A stretch of 64,000 nucleotides of DNA from Paraburkholderia fungorum (lineage in GTDB: Bacteria > Pseudomonadota > Gammaproteobacteria > Burkholderiales > Burkholderiaceae). The DNA lies in assembly GCF_902833645.1 (NCBI RefSeq), contig NZ_CADFGE010000003.1:558001-622000 (forward strand), in the 5' to 3' direction. Under the pieces are notes generated by a model. It saw only the letters and a list, made by a program, of their open reading frames with translations, was not told the DNA's origin and searched no databases. Shown one piece after another: positions 26,095-35,733 of the stretch. The position numbers were made by a program, and so were the translations under genes. How positions within the stretch are numbered: the first letter of the stretch is position 1; every line of letters begins with the position of its first letter.

Positions 26095-29040
26095 TCACCC
26101 TGTCACGAGGGAACGGGGAGACGGGTTCACGGAGACTGTCGCGCCTTGATGTTCTTGCAAAGCCAGAAGAAGTGCGAACAACGTGCGAATATCGGCAACC
26201 GTACTCTTCTCATCGAAGTCGTCGGCAAGCAAAGCAAGCAGTTCGATAGCCTCAGGCGTTCTGCCCCGCTCGTGAAGCAGGCGGCCCAGCAAAATCGACG
26301 CCCGTAACGCCAACATCTTTGCGCCCTGCTCGCGGGACAGTTCAATGGATGTCTGGAAACAAGCGAACGCAGTGTTGAGTTTTTCCATAGCGGCCTCGCT
26401 ATCGGCGTTGTGAGCGCGCGATTCGGCTCGAGCCAGTGTGCCACGCACACGCCACACCTCCGGCAGGAAGAAAAGCTCGCCATTCGCCTGGCAAAAATTC
26501 TGCGCCTCGCTCAGCCAGGCGGATGCCCGGTTCAGGTTGCCGTCCGCAATCAGCGCTTCCGCACAGGTAACGATCAATGGCGTAACCAGACGTCTGAAGC
26601 CGCGCGCAAGTAATGCCTCAAGCTTTTGCTCGAGCAATGCGGTCGCCGCCGCCCCTCGTCCGTCCAGTAGGTCGCGGCATGCCGCCAGACAATCGCAGTA
26701 ATCCAGCCAGATTCCGAAACCATGCAGCGCGGCTTGCGATCGCATGATGTCGACATAGCGCGAGGCACGCTCCACGTCGCCGAACATTAGCGCGAGCGGT
26801 ATCGCGGCCGCACCCAATACGTGCGTTAGCGAGGGTTCAAGCGTCTCCGAGCGCACCTGGTTGATGAGGGCGTCAAGGCGCGATAGCGACTCATCGGTCT
26901 TGCCCTCCAGCCAGGCAATTCGGACCAGCGTGCCGTTGCACATCACAGCTGGATCGACGGCGAACTTCCCACCGCCTTGCGGTCTGCTCTCCAGCCGTTC
27001 GAAGCGCTCCACTGCCTGCTCGAGAACCCACCGTGCCTCGGCGTGCCGGCCAAGGCAGTGCTGGGAAATGGCGAGCAGTTGATCCCCAAGGATAACGTGC
27101 CAAGCCATGCCGCTCTGGCTAACGAATTGCTGAAACCGCCTGGCGTAATGCTCCGACGCGTGGATATTTCCGGCGGACAGCATCGCGTTCCAAAGCCCCC
27201 AGAGGGCGCGGGCGTGGCACGGCCCGTCGCCGGTTTCCTCTGCGAGCGCAAGCACGTTTCCCCACAGTTCCACCGGCTTCGAGACATGGCCGCCAGCATA
27301 AGGCAACACAGAGGCAAGCGTAGCAAGCAACCGCATTTCCGCGCGAGTGTCGACCGACGCCGGGCGCAATTCATTCAGCGCTTCAATGGCCTGCTCGGCG
27401 CGCATGCAACATTCGTCGATCAGTCCCGTCTCGAGTAGCACCTCCGTGAGACTGGCGGCCAGTCCTACGCCGATTTGGACATCGCCTTGCTCAGAGAACG
27501 CCCAATCGAAAGCACTACGTGCGTTCTCCAGCCACTCATTGAGTTCTGTCTCCCGGCCGGATGGCTCGGAAGGGCTATCGCCCGATTGCGGGTGCCAGCA
27601 GCGAGAAAGGTAAGATGCATGGCGCGCGGCGATCCGCTTCTGCTCGCCCTCGGCGAGCAGCTTTTCAAGCGCATAGGCACGCGTCGATTCGGACAGGCGA
27701 TAGAGGCTTACCGGTCCGTCGAACTCAACGTTGACCAGCGATTTCGCCACCAGCTCGTTAATGCAACTGATCGCGTCCGCTACCGCATAACTTTCGTCGC
27801 AGACCACCCCGCACATCGCCTCGAAATTAAAGCCGCCGCTGAATACCGCGAGCCGCCCGAAGAGTAGCTGGCTTGCCGGATTCAGCAGGGAAAAGCTCCA
27901 GTCGAAGGTCGCGCGCAAGGTTTGATGACGCGGCAGCGCGGTTCGGTAGCCGCCCGTCAGTAATGAAAAGCGGTCGTTCAGGTAGCGATGAACCTGCTCC
28001 AGGCCTAGCGCTTCCACGCGTGCCGCTGCCAACTCTAGCGCTAACGGAATGCCGTCGAGCCGACGGCAGATATCGCCGACAAGATGAATATTCGCGCCGA
28101 CCGCATCCCTGCTTTGTTGCAGCGTATTCGCCCGCAACAAGAAAAGCCGGATCGCTGAACACCCCAAAATCTCAGCCTCGGTCGAACCCGGCGTGGGGAC
28201 ATCGAGTGGCTCAACCTTGTAGATCGTCTCGCCCATGATACGCAGCGGTTCGCGGCTCGTGACAAGCACCCGCAGGTGTTCGCAGTCCGCGATGAGCCTG
28301 TCGACTACCCAGGCGACGGCGTCGATCACATGCTCGGCGTTGTCGAGCACGAGCAGCCTTCTTGTGCCGGACAGCGCCGCAGCCAGTTGCGATATCTCGA
28401 GCGTCGCGTCAGCACTGCACAGGCCGCATGCTTCTGCGATCTTGCGCAAAACCGCATCGTGCGTGGTTACAGTGGCCAATTCGACGAAACAGACCGTTCC
28501 GTAGAGGCCATCCGAGGCACGGCGGGCAATTTCTTTGGCGAGGCTCGTCTTGCCTATTCCGCCGGCACCCACCAGCGTCAGCAGATGCGCGGTCTGGAGC
28601 AACGTGCGGATTTCACCTACCGAGGTGTCGCGACCGGTTAATTCGATGTCGCGGAATATCGCGCCCCGTTTAAGCGAGGCGCGGGAGTCGGTCACGGTCG
28701 CCCGAACGGCCCGTGGTCGTTGATTCAGATGATAGCCACGGCCCGGAATGGTGACGATCAGGCTACGATCCGCGCCAAGCGCTTTACGCAACGCGGACAG
28801 TTGCACATGGATATTGCATTCGTCGACCACGGTCTCCGGCCAGACGGCGTCCATCAATTCGCTTTTCGTTACGACCCGCCCGGCGGCGGAAGCGAGCACG
28901 GCAAGAATCTCGAAGGCGCGCGATCCCAAGGGTACAATTTTGCCGTCCTGGAACAGCGTTCGAATCCCCAGATCGATTTGAAAACGGCCCAACTCGATCA
29001 CGCCACTACCGGGGTTCGCAGGTCGAATGGAATCCGTCAT
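26095..29040 (-). CDS. Winged-helix/ATPase transcriptional regulator, copy 3
   Basis: A 981-residue intact paralogue of the other two. Winged helix at about 15-110 (VPLGSRAFEILAVLASAAG, IHVQLSALRKALG, VTIPGRGYHL). The ATPase has P-loop LVGAGGIGKTSLAKEIA, LLVLDNAEHVIDA, LVTSREPLRIMGE and RRLDGIPLALELAAARVEALG. Some 500 residues of TPR-like helices end near SLVTG. It is closer to copy 2 than to copy 1 by shared wording around each motif. It converges with the broken copy across 53 nt. Its target is not evident. Confidence 0.9.
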   Translation of the reverse strand: MTDSIRPANPGSGVIELGRFQIDLGIRTLFQDGKIVPLGSRAFEILAVLASAAGRVVTKSELMDAVWPETVVDECNIHVQLSALRKALGADRSLIVTIPGRGYHLNQRPRAVRATVTDSRASLKRGAIFRDIELTGRDTSVGEIRTLLQTAHLLTLVGAGGIGKTSLAKEIARRASDGLYGTVCFVELATVTTHDAVLRKIAEACGLCSADATLEISQLAAALSGTRRLLVLDNAEHVIDAVAWVVDRLIADCEHLRVLVTSREPLRIMGETIYKVEPLDVPTPGSTEAEILGCSAIRLFLLRANTLQQSRDAVGANIHLVGDICRRLDGIPLALELAAARVEALGLEQVHRYLNDRFSLLTGGYRTALPRHQTLRATFDWSFSLLNPASQLLFGRLAVFSGGFNFEAMCGVVCDESYAVADAISCINELVAKSLVNVEFDGPVSLYRLSESTRAYALEKLLAEGEQKRIAARHASYLSRCWHPQSGDSPSEPSGRETELNEWLENARSAFDWAFSEQGDVQIGVGLAASLTEVLLETGLIDECCMRAEQAIEALNELRPASVDTRAEMRLLATLASVLPYAGGHVSKPVELWGNVLALAEETGDGPCHARALWGLWNAMLSAGNIHASEHYARRFQQFVSQSGMAWHVILGDQLLAISQHCLGRHAEARWVLEQAVERFERLESRPQGGGKFAVDPAVMCNGTLVRIAWLEGKTDESLSRLDALINQVRSETLEPSLTHVLGAAAIPLALMFGDVERASRYVDIMRSQAALHGFGIWLDYCDCLAACRDLLDGRGAAATALLEQKLEALLARGFRRLVTPLIVTCAEALIADGNLNRASAWLSEAQNFCQANGELFFLPEVWRVRGTLARAESRAHNADSEAAMEKLNTAFACFQTSIELSREQGAKMLALRASILLGRLLHERGRTPEAIELLALLADDFDEKSTVADIRTLFALLLALQEHQGATVSVNPSPRSLVTG

Positions 29041-29350
29041 CTTCTTACTCGTATTTGAGGAGGCAGATCCTTATATCCGTTTGCGCCAAAATCTTATCGC
29101 ATGCAGACAGTAAAACACACGGGTGTGAAAAAGCACAAGCGGTCGCAGCGAAAGCAGGCAAACGCTGAATTCTGAGGGCACTCAGGCCCGACGTTAATGG
29201 CAATTTTTTGTTGACCGTGACGGCGCCTGTCGCACGAGGCTCGCGCTTGCCACGTTATTGTTTTTTGCAACATCACGCTGCGAGTGTGCCCGCTTTACGC
29301 GCGTCGAGATACGGGTCCATAAACAAATCTCTTTTGAACAAAAGTCAACA
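29041..29350. other. Intergenic region between divergent regulators
   Basis: The 310 nt between regulator copy 3 (minus) and the LysR gene (plus) hold AT-rich patches suitable for promoters, but no inverted repeat or coding frame that I can support. Confidence 0.5.
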
Positions 29351-30280
29351 ATGAACGTCACCCTCGACGAATTGGAAGCCTTCATCGCCGTAGCCAATAC
29401 AGGTTCGATGACAGCGGCCGCCCGCCAGCTTGAGCAGACGGTGTCGGCAACAAGCCGAACATTGGGGCGCCTCGAAGAAAAACTGAGGACGACGTTAATG
29501 CGTCGAAACACGCGCAGGATGGCGTTGACCGAGGAGGGGCGTCTTTTCCTTCAACACGCCCGCTCCATTATCGACTCCGTAGAGAACGCAGAAGAGCAGA
29601 TGGTTGCACGGCGTGAGAATCCGTCGGGACTCTTGCGGGTCAATGCCGCGTCACCTTTTATGCTGCACGTAATTGCCCCACTCGTGAAAGGCTTTCACGA
29701 GCGTTATCCGCACGTTCACCTGGAACTGAACACGAACGACGATATCATCGATTTGCTCGAAAGTCGGACCGACGTCGCGATCCGGATTGGCCAACTGAAG
29801 GATTCGACGCTGCACAGCCGCCTCATTGGCAGCAGCCGCATGCGTGTTCTTGCAAGTCGGGAATACCTTGAGGCGCACGGGTGTCCACGCAAGGTTTCTG
29901 ATCTTCGCAAGCACGCCCTACTGGGTTTCACGCAACCAGAGTCGCTCAATGTATGGCCATTGCTCGGGATCAACGGTGAACCTTTCCGTATAGAACCCAC
30001 GCTTAGTTCGTCGAGTGGGGAGACGATTCGTCAATTAGCGCTCGAAGGCGTCGGTATAGTCTGCCTGTCGGATTTTATGACCCACCGAGACCGCGAAGCA
30101 GGACGCCTTACTCAGATCCTGGCTTCTCAGACTAAAGAGGTTCGACAGCCGATCCATGCTGTGTACTATCGCAATACAGCGGTCTCTTCGCGAATAGCTT
30201 CGTTCGTCGATTATCTGATCGAAGAAATTACCGGCGCCGGGACAACGACGCATCAGACTAAGTGGGCGCATCAAGTATAG
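29351..30280 (+). CDS. LysR-family transcriptional regulator
   Basis: A 309-residue LTTR. HTH: LDELEAFIAVANTGSMTAAARQLEQTVSATSRTLGRLEEKL, with RRNTRRMALTEEGRLFLQHA and an effector domain (VNAASPFMLHVIAPLVKGFHERYPHVHLEL, DVAIRIGQLKDSTLHSRL). The ATG at 29351 aligns with family starts; the frame is open 93 nt further upstream without reason. No recognisable target lies immediately downstream. Confidence 0.9.
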   Translation: MNVTLDELEAFIAVANTGSMTAAARQLEQTVSATSRTLGRLEEKLRTTLMRRNTRRMALTEEGRLFLQHARSIIDSVENAEEQMVARRENPSGLLRVNAASPFMLHVIAPLVKGFHERYPHVHLELNTNDDIIDLLESRTDVAIRIGQLKDSTLHSRLIGSSRMRVLASREYLEAHGCPRKVSDLRKHALLGFTQPESLNVWPLLGINGEPFRIEPTLSSSSGETIRQLALEGVGIVCLSDFMTHRDREAGRLTQILASQTKEVRQPIHAVYYRNTAVSSRIASFVDYLIEEITGAGTTTHQTKWAHQV

Positions 30281-30773
30281 ATGAGCTACACGGCGCGGCT
30301 CTCGGCCTCGAAGATGGCAAATTGGGTTCGACTGCCCCCACTGTCGGAGATCCTGCGAAGAAAGGTCGCCGCGAGGCTGAAGGCGCGAGCGACGGTGCCA
30401 TCGATGAATGGGCTGATCCTGCGGGCACCCCAAACAAGCCTCCATGAACGCCGCTGTCAGGAGGCTGGCACTTCGATGTCAAAGCTCTGAACGGCGAACA
30501 TGCGTCGCCGAGTTTTCTCACACGACATACTCGCGCGGGGGGGTGCCGGTCGAGAATGCGAAAAAAACCCAGACCATCAAGGTCCGGGAAAATCTAGCAA
30601 ACTGGGGCGCCCGCTGGAGGAGGTTCGATACGAAACTGGCTCGCTGCCGGGCATTGCCGCGATAGCGAGTCAGTTATTGAAATGAGTGCGCGCAACGGGT
30701 GCTGTGCGCTCAGATGGCGGTGCTCAATGACTAGATGCGTTCAGCATCTTGTTGGCTATCAGGCATCAAGGCA
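30281..30773. other. Gene-poor stretch
   Basis: 493 nt with only short open frames on both strands (for example 30281-30490 and 30500-30685). None has a recognisable domain, and codon use is irregular. It may hold gene debris, but I cannot identify the source. Confidence 0.45.
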
Positions 30774-31085
30774 TTAAGGATGGTTGTACATCGCGTTCCA
30801 GTCCCCCTTTGACACTGCCGGGCGTCCTGCTTCCGACGAACCGCTCACCACTCCGCCGTAACTATTTGCCGCGCCGTTCTGCGCAGCAACCTTCGCTTCA
30901 GCAGCCTGAATTTCAGCCGGATAGGTCGCATCGTTACGGGCTGACGGGTCATAGCCAGCCTTTTCGAGTTGAATCAATTCAGCGCGCACCTGCGCACGGG
31001 TCACTGGCTGGCTCGATTGGGCGAACACGGCAACCGGCGCTGCAAGGGCAGCGGCGACGACGACAGCTTCAATAAGGGACTTCAT
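30774..31085 (-). CDS. DUF4148 exported small protein
   Basis: A 103-residue protein: signal peptide MKSLIEAVVVAAALAAPVAVFA with cleavage before QSS, then the DUF4148 hallmark VTRAQVRAELIQLEKAGYDP...YPAEIQAAEAKVAAQ. This family is abundant and nearly restricted to Burkholderia relatives; its periplasmic role is unknown. GAGG lies 8 nt upstream of the ATG. It is a monocistron facing away from the porin. Confidence 0.93.
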   Translation of the reverse strand: MKSLIEAVVVAAALAAPVAVFAQSSQPVTRAQVRAELIQLEKAGYDPSARNDATYPAEIQAAEAKVAAQNGAANSYGGVVSGSSEAGRPAVSKGDWNAMYNHP

Positions 31086-31418
31086 GGTACTTACCTCGAG
31101 ACTTTGTTTTGTCCTGCTACGAACACCTTGTTCGTAACCACGAGCATATTTTAGGTAAGCGGACGCTTAAGATTAAGCCCGAGGTCAGGAAGGGATTGTT
31201 GCAATATATAGGGTAAACCCTGATTCTCGCGGAGGGTTGCCACCAAAAATACCGCCACAAGAGGCGGGCGCAACCCACATGCCGACACAGCAAATAAACA
31301 ACACTCCGCAATTGGTATCTGTGCTTCCACGAAATGACAGACTACGCTTCGTTCACGGTTCTATTGTTCGAGCGTTGAAAAACTTTCCCGGTCACTTACC
31401 AATTACTGTGGATTGCTA
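31086..31418. other. Porin/DUF4148 intergenic promoter region
   Basis: 333 nt between divergent genes. The one clear element is GGGTAAACCC at 31211-31220, a near palindrome of a kind I have seen upstream of Burkholderiaceae genes. A regulator cannot be named. The rest is AT-richer DNA with no coding frame. Confidence 0.4.
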
Positions 31419-32594
31419 ATGAACAAGATACTTATTTCCGCGGCTACAGGCGCGCTTTTCGCTGCCGCGGCATCGTCGGTATTTGCGCAAAGCTCGGTCA
31501 CGCTATACGGCATTGTCGATGAAGCCGTCCGGTATCAGACGAATGCCGGCCCCGGTGGCAAAGACCAGGTCGCCATGACATCCGGGCCGGAAACCCACAG
31601 CCGCTGGGGCCTGAGGGGCAGCGAGGATCTGGGCGATGGCTGGTCCGCAATCTTCCGCCTTGAAAACGGCTTCGAAGCTTTTAATGGGCAACTACACGTC
31701 CCCGGCACCCTGTTCAGTCGACAAGCTTTCGTGGGTCTGTCGAACAAAACGTGGGGCTCGCTGACTTTTGGCAGGCAATATGCACCGGCCTATGACACCT
31801 TGGGCGACATCTTCGACCCGCTGACCGTTGGCAACTATTGGCAAAACAGCTGGATGTATAACGGCATCGGCCCTTACCTCGAAGTGAACAACTCGGTCAA
31901 GTACAAGGGCAGCTTCGATGGCCTGGATGTCAATGCCCTTTACGGCTTTGGCAACCAGGCCGGCGCGGTCGGTCTCGGCGCCACCTATGCCGTGGAACTG
32001 ACGTACACGTACGGCCCCGCCATGCTCAACGCGGGTTTCCAGCAGGTCTCCGTTCCGACATCTGCGACTGGCTCTTCGGTTGGCACCAGTGTCGGCAGTT
32101 CAATCAATGGCGCCAAGACCAATTTCCTGCACATCAGCGGCGCGTTTCAGATCACCCACGACATCCGCCTCCTGGCCGGTTGGCTGCGGGGACAGGACAA
32201 GACGGGGTTGACCGACAGCTACATGCAGCAATCTGGCGCGCCAACACTGAAAGGTGGCAGTCCGAACCGTATCGACGACACTTATTACGTCGGTGCGAAC
32301 TGGCACGCCATGCCTGCACTGCTGTTCACGTTCGCCTACTACTACGGGCAGACGCGCAATGCTGAGCTGCTCGACGGCACGCTCGGGAGGGGGGTGAACC
32401 AATCGGCCACCGTTCTCGCCGAATACTCGTTCACGAAGCGCACGGAAGTCTACGGGATCACGGACTTCGCGCGCGGCACAGGCGCCTTCTCCGCCGACTA
32501 CCCCGGCGGGGTCAACGGCGAGGGCGTTCCGACCAACACCATCGGCCGGACCAATCAGGTAGGCGTGGCAATCGGACTTCGCACGATGTTCTGA
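31419..32594 (+). CDS. Gram-negative general porin (OmpC-like), porin 1
   Basis: A 391-residue outer-membrane porin. The signal peptide ends at ASSVFA-QSS, followed by the Burkholderia-type first strand SVTLYGIVDEAVRYQTN. Further landmarks are SRWGLRGSEDLGDGWSAIFRLENGF, LFSRQAFVGLSNKTWGSLTFGRQ and a C-terminal strand ending in Phe (GLRTMF). A 16-strand trimeric barrel is expected. The ATG at 31419 is used; two codons upstream only add a TTG start. Confidence 0.93.
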   Translation: MNKILISAATGALFAAAASSVFAQSSVTLYGIVDEAVRYQTNAGPGGKDQVAMTSGPETHSRWGLRGSEDLGDGWSAIFRLENGFEAFNGQLHVPGTLFSRQAFVGLSNKTWGSLTFGRQYAPAYDTLGDIFDPLTVGNYWQNSWMYNGIGPYLEVNNSVKYKGSFDGLDVNALYGFGNQAGAVGLGATYAVELTYTYGPAMLNAGFQQVSVPTSATGSSVGTSVGSSINGAKTNFLHISGAFQITHDIRLLAGWLRGQDKTGLTDSYMQQSGAPTLKGGSPNRIDDTYYVGANWHAMPALLFTFAYYYGQTRNAELLDGTLGRGVNQSATVLAEYSFTKRTEVYGITDFARGTGAFSADYPGGVNGEGVPTNTIGRTNQVGVAIGLRTMF

Positions 32595-32635
32595 AGACGC
32601 ATTCGTACCCTCCGACGCGGGCAGCGAAAAGGACA

Positions 32636-32648
32636 GCGGGCCGCCCGC
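32636..32648 (+). terminator. GC hairpin after porin 1
   Basis: GCGGG-CCG-CCCGC, 41 nt after the porin stop, without a clear T-tract. Possible terminator. Confidence 0.3.
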
Positions 32649-32775
32649 GCAGCGGTTTCATGCAACCGGAAGTGACAGAGGGGCGGTCATTATTCACTTG
32701 AACGAATCCCGGCCCTGAGACTTGCGACGCACGCGCTAAACGGCGGCAGGGCGTGCGTCGCTCAAACGTATTTTG

Positions 32776-33063
32776 TCAGACGCCTTCGACGAGAACTGCG
32801 CGATAGCGCGCGCCCTTGAATCGGTGCTGCACAACCTCCTGATACGCCGGGCTGTCGTACCACGCACGCGCGGCAGCTGTCGACGGAAACTCCACGATCA
32901 CGACGCCCTCTGGCGCGTCGCCCTCCAGGACCTGCTGAGGTCCGTAGGCAGCGAGAATCTTGACAGGATGACCTTTGAAGGTCTCGCCAACCTTGCTTTG
33001 GTAGACGTCGAGCTCAGCCTGATCCTGCGTGCTTTCCCTTGTGAAGACAATATAAGTCGCCAT
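32776..33063 (-). CDS. DUF1330 protein
   Basis: A 95-residue ferredoxin-like-fold (dimeric alpha/beta barrel) protein with the DUF1330 pattern TYIVFTRESTQDQAELDVYQ, APEGVVIVEFPSTAAARAWYDSPAYQEVVQHR. The start at 33063 gives the usual family length of about 95; the longer frame adds 11 unrelated residues. It probably acts as a small cytoplasmic enzyme or stress protein; function unknown. Single gene. Confidence 0.87.
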   Translation of the reverse strand: MATYIVFTRESTQDQAELDVYQSKVGETFKGHPVKILAAYGPQQVLEGDAPEGVVIVEFPSTAAARAWYDSPAYQEVVQHRFKGARYRAVLVEGV

Positions 33064-33158
33064 GACGTGCGCTCCCGCAGTGGTGTGAAGGTGCACAGGA
33101 TAATGCCATGAAACCGCATTGCGCCTCCATACGCAGCGTCGGCGCGGATGCCGACCCG

Positions 33159-33668
33159 TTACCTGGGCGAGACAACCGCCCGATCATTGCAGACCGACAT
33201 TCCCCGAATCGATCGCCGCCGGAATTTCCCAAGGCGATCTCCCTCCTCGCGTCGGACGCCTGGCGGACCCACTTCGACAATACGAGGTTCTGCCATGCAG
33301 GAGCGGTTCAACACGACTGGCGACTCTCCGGGAAACTTCCCTGAGAGTCTGCGCAGGTCGCGTGTATTGAGCGCGATGCGCACGTCGCGCAGGCTTTCGA
33401 TCGACGGATGGGTGAGATTGGCACCCTGGACGTGGAGAATGTTCACGTCCGAGGCACTACCGATACCGAAAAAGGTCGCGGTCGTCGGCGAAACAAGGGG
33501 CGATATCAATGCCCATTTTGGGCGAGCCATCAATAGCAACTTTCCGAAGCTGCAGTTGACGTCGTCGGGATGCGACGGCTGGAGTGTCTCGGCATCAGCC
33601 GATCGCATCGGATCGTAGTCAGCTTGAATATGCTGCTTGTGGTCCGGGAACCCGAGTGGCCAGGTCAT
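33159..33668 (-). CDS. Hypothetical protein, uncertain
   Basis: A 169-codon open frame beginning MTWPLGFPDHKQHIQADYDP, with AGGTGA just upstream. The first 115 codons look coding by third-position GC. The final third is Arg-rich and less convincing. No domain is recognised. It may be a fragment of a larger gene, fitting the debris-rich neighbourhood. Confidence 0.3.
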   Translation of the reverse strand: MTWPLGFPDHKQHIQADYDPMRSADAETLQPSHPDDVNCSFGKLLLMARPKWALISPLVSPTTATFFGIGSASDVNILHVQGANLTHPSIESLRDVRIALNTRDLRRLSGKFPGESPVVLNRSCMAEPRIVEVGPPGVRREEGDRLGKFRRRSIRGMSVCNDRAVVSPR

Positions 33669-33719
33669 CTTTCACCTGCACTTCGATAGCATTCGAGCGC
33701 ATGGGAACCGGTAGATGCT

Positions 33720-34184
33720 TCAAGTATCTCCGCCACGCATGGCAAACGTCGGACGTGTGGGATCACTGAGTGCAGCGTCTTCCCGAGACAGTGCGGCGGG
33801 AAGGATCATCTCGCCTGCGTTGGCGGGGCGGGGACGCGAAAACGGCATGAACACGGGTGTCCCGGCGGCGATTGCGCGCCCGCTGAGCACGCACGTCCCC
33901 TTATGTGGTGCATGCCTCAGTCGCCACATCTGCTCTGCGTAACAGCACCCCTGCGGATCACGCCAGGAAACGGTAATGGCGTTCTGGTCCGGCCGGTCGA
34001 GAACGACCACCAGTTGGTTTCGGCTGTGAGGATGCACCCCGGACCGACGCTCTGCGTCGCGCGTCGGCGCTGTCCGGCGTAGAAGTCCCTGCGACAGAAC
34101 AGACGGGTGATCGGTTGGCGTTTTCGATCGCAGCAGATCGAGAATGCCCGACCAGATTCGGCGCTGCTGCCGCCTCGTGACCAT
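33720..34184 (-). CDS. DUF3331 protein
   Basis: A 154-residue protein with the DUF3331 core: VSWRDPQGCCYAEQMWRLRHA followed by GTCVLSGRAIAAGTPVFMP and PANAGEMILPAAL. The two Cys pairs (CC, and C...C around LSG) suggest zinc binding. The family is confined to Burkholderia relatives and unstudied. GGAGGA sits 9 nt before the ATG at 34184; the frame stays open to 34250, so a longer N-terminus is possible. Confidence 0.65.
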   Translation of the reverse strand: MVTRRQQRRIWSGILDLLRSKTPTDHPSVLSQGLLRRTAPTRDAERRSGVHPHSRNQLVVVLDRPDQNAITVSWRDPQGCCYAEQMWRLRHAPHKGTCVLSGRAIAAGTPVFMPFSRPRPANAGEMILPAALSREDAALSDPTRPTFAMRGGDT

Positions 34185-34334
34185 GACGTGTTGTCCTCCG
34201 TACTGAGCCACCAGCCTCTCAACCGCATCATCGAAGCGACACCACCGCATGAAAACCCTGCTCCATCGCAGAAAGCCGCGGTCTCACGGACACCGGCCCT
34301 GGGCGAGGAGATGACCTACCGTTAGCCAAGCAGG

Positions 34335-34601
34335 TTAGCTACCCTGATAAATATCGCACGACAGCCCGATCACGCACGGTTGAGCTCCCCGGGTTTTGCC
34401 ATAACCATTCCGTCCGCCGGGCTGGGCGCCGTAGTCCCAGACATTGTCGCGGTCCATCGGCCTCGCGGGCTGCGTTGCATTCATTGGCTGCTGCCCGGAT
34501 GACTGATCGACATTGCCCGACGGTTGCATTCCTTAAGCGTCGGCAGCACCAGCCGCCGTGAGCAAAAATATCGCAACGACCGCGGACGGTTGCACCTTCA
34601 T
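34335..34601 (-). pseudogene. Small secreted protein gene with in-frame stop
   Basis: From the ATG at 34601 (GAGGTGAT just upstream) the frame gives a clean signal peptide, MKVQPSAVVAIFLLTAAGAADA, then TAA at 34533-34535. The same frame then continues GMQPSGNVDQSS...CVIGLSCDIYQGS to a stop at 34335. A C-x-x-G-x-x-C-x-IY ending is, from memory, typical of a small exported Burkholderia family. CAA-to-TAA is the simplest origin: Gln right after the A-x-A cleavage site would be normal. As it stands only a 22-residue peptide is made. Confidence 0.6.
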
Positions 34602-35387
34602 TTCATCACCTCTTCGTAGTCAACGGGTCGCACCAGCAACTCCGGCTTAGCTGGGGAGCGACTCCCCACAAGAGAACGCACGACTGAACCGTCGCGAAAA
34701 GTGAGCCGCGGCGTTACTCGCGTATCTCGAGATCGAAATCCAAACAAGATTTTCGAACGTGCGAAACCTGCTTGGGATCTTCGGGCCAGATTGCCCGAGC
34801 CTATATTTCCAGGGGATTGGGAGGGTGCTGAGTGCAGCGCGCCTGGTTGGGAGTCCAAGGTGCGAGTCGGCGTCCGAATTGGCAATGTCAACGGACGTTG
34901 TGACCGCTCGGCATGTAGCGTTCGCCCCTTCAAATATGTTATAGCGCAGGCAGTGCCACAGAGTTAGCGAATAATCGAGTCAGCCCTCCGGATGCTGTGG
35001 AGGAGGCTTTTGCCAATGAAGGGAGTACGACGTCGTGAGCGACATCGCGCAGCGTTCCCGCGAAGTCCGTCCCTCTTGCCGATTCAGTCATTCGGATAAC
35101 GCGAGATGAAGCAAGATTTCGACACGTTTTGACAGAAACTAGAAAGAAACGCCGCCCTCCTCGCTCTAAACTTAATCCCGTCGCCCGAAGGGTTGTAGTG
35201 CAAATAGCGATCAACGAACCGGTTAGCGTGTCGGACTGACCGAATTGAGAGTTCGCGGTGAGCAAGCTGAAGAGTCTGGACGGACCGTTCGCCAGCCGCC
35301 ACTCTGCACCTCAAAAATACCACCATGCCTACCGCCCGGAATGTGGTTCTCGCCGCCCATTAAGGTATCCTGATCTGATGGCGTTAG
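34602..35387. other. Gene-poor stretch
   Basis: 786 nt with no gene I can support. Short frames on both strands lack domains, ribosome sites and consistent codon use. Composition is less GC-rich than the flanks in places (for example 35090-35180). Confidence 0.5.
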
Positions 35388-35713
35388 CTCGCCAAAATCG
35401 TCTATTTGTACGCGGCGCTACTTCCCGCAGGTGAAATCGCTGGTGCGCGCTTTTGACCGTGAACACGCGCTGGAGTCGGTCAAACACGATGCCGATTACA
35501 TGGTGCGAGGAAACCTTGGAGTCCGTCCTGCTGCTCGGCCGTCAGGCCGTGCTGACTCTGCGGGCGTCGGAACTCGAAGCCGACGCGGTGACCGACGAAG
35601 TGCACAAGTGCGATGCCGAACGTTCTGCCCTGGAAACATCGGGTAGCCCCTTTGAAAGCGCTGATCAGATACGTGCTCGCTGGCGTTTTTTCAGCCCTCA
35701 GAAATCTATGTGT
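35388..35713 (+). pseudogene. Remnant of KefB/KefC-type K+/H+ antiporter C-terminus
   Basis: Pieces in three frames join into one RCK-like tail: LAKIVYLYA (from 35388), then RRYFPQVKSLVRAFDREHAL and ESVKHDADYMVR, then ETLESVLLLGRQAVLTLRASELEADAVTDEVHKCDAERSALE. The second shift is an extra G at 35506-35511 (CGAGGAAACC, expected CGAGAAACC). The motif AFDREHAL...DADYMVRETLES is typical of the end of CPA2-type potassium efflux proteins. The membrane part is absent from the window, so this is a dead fragment. Confidence 0.55.
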
Positions 35714-35733
35714 TGAAATATGCAGGCCAGAGC

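Noticed and set aside
30262..30447. Short acidic plus-strand ORF after the LysR gene
   Set aside because: It overlaps the end of lysR, lacks a ribosome site and resembles no known family.
34598..34933. 111-codon minus ORF ahead of the stopped secreted-protein gene
   Set aside because: No domain, random-looking composition, and it overlaps the ribosome site of the better supported frame.
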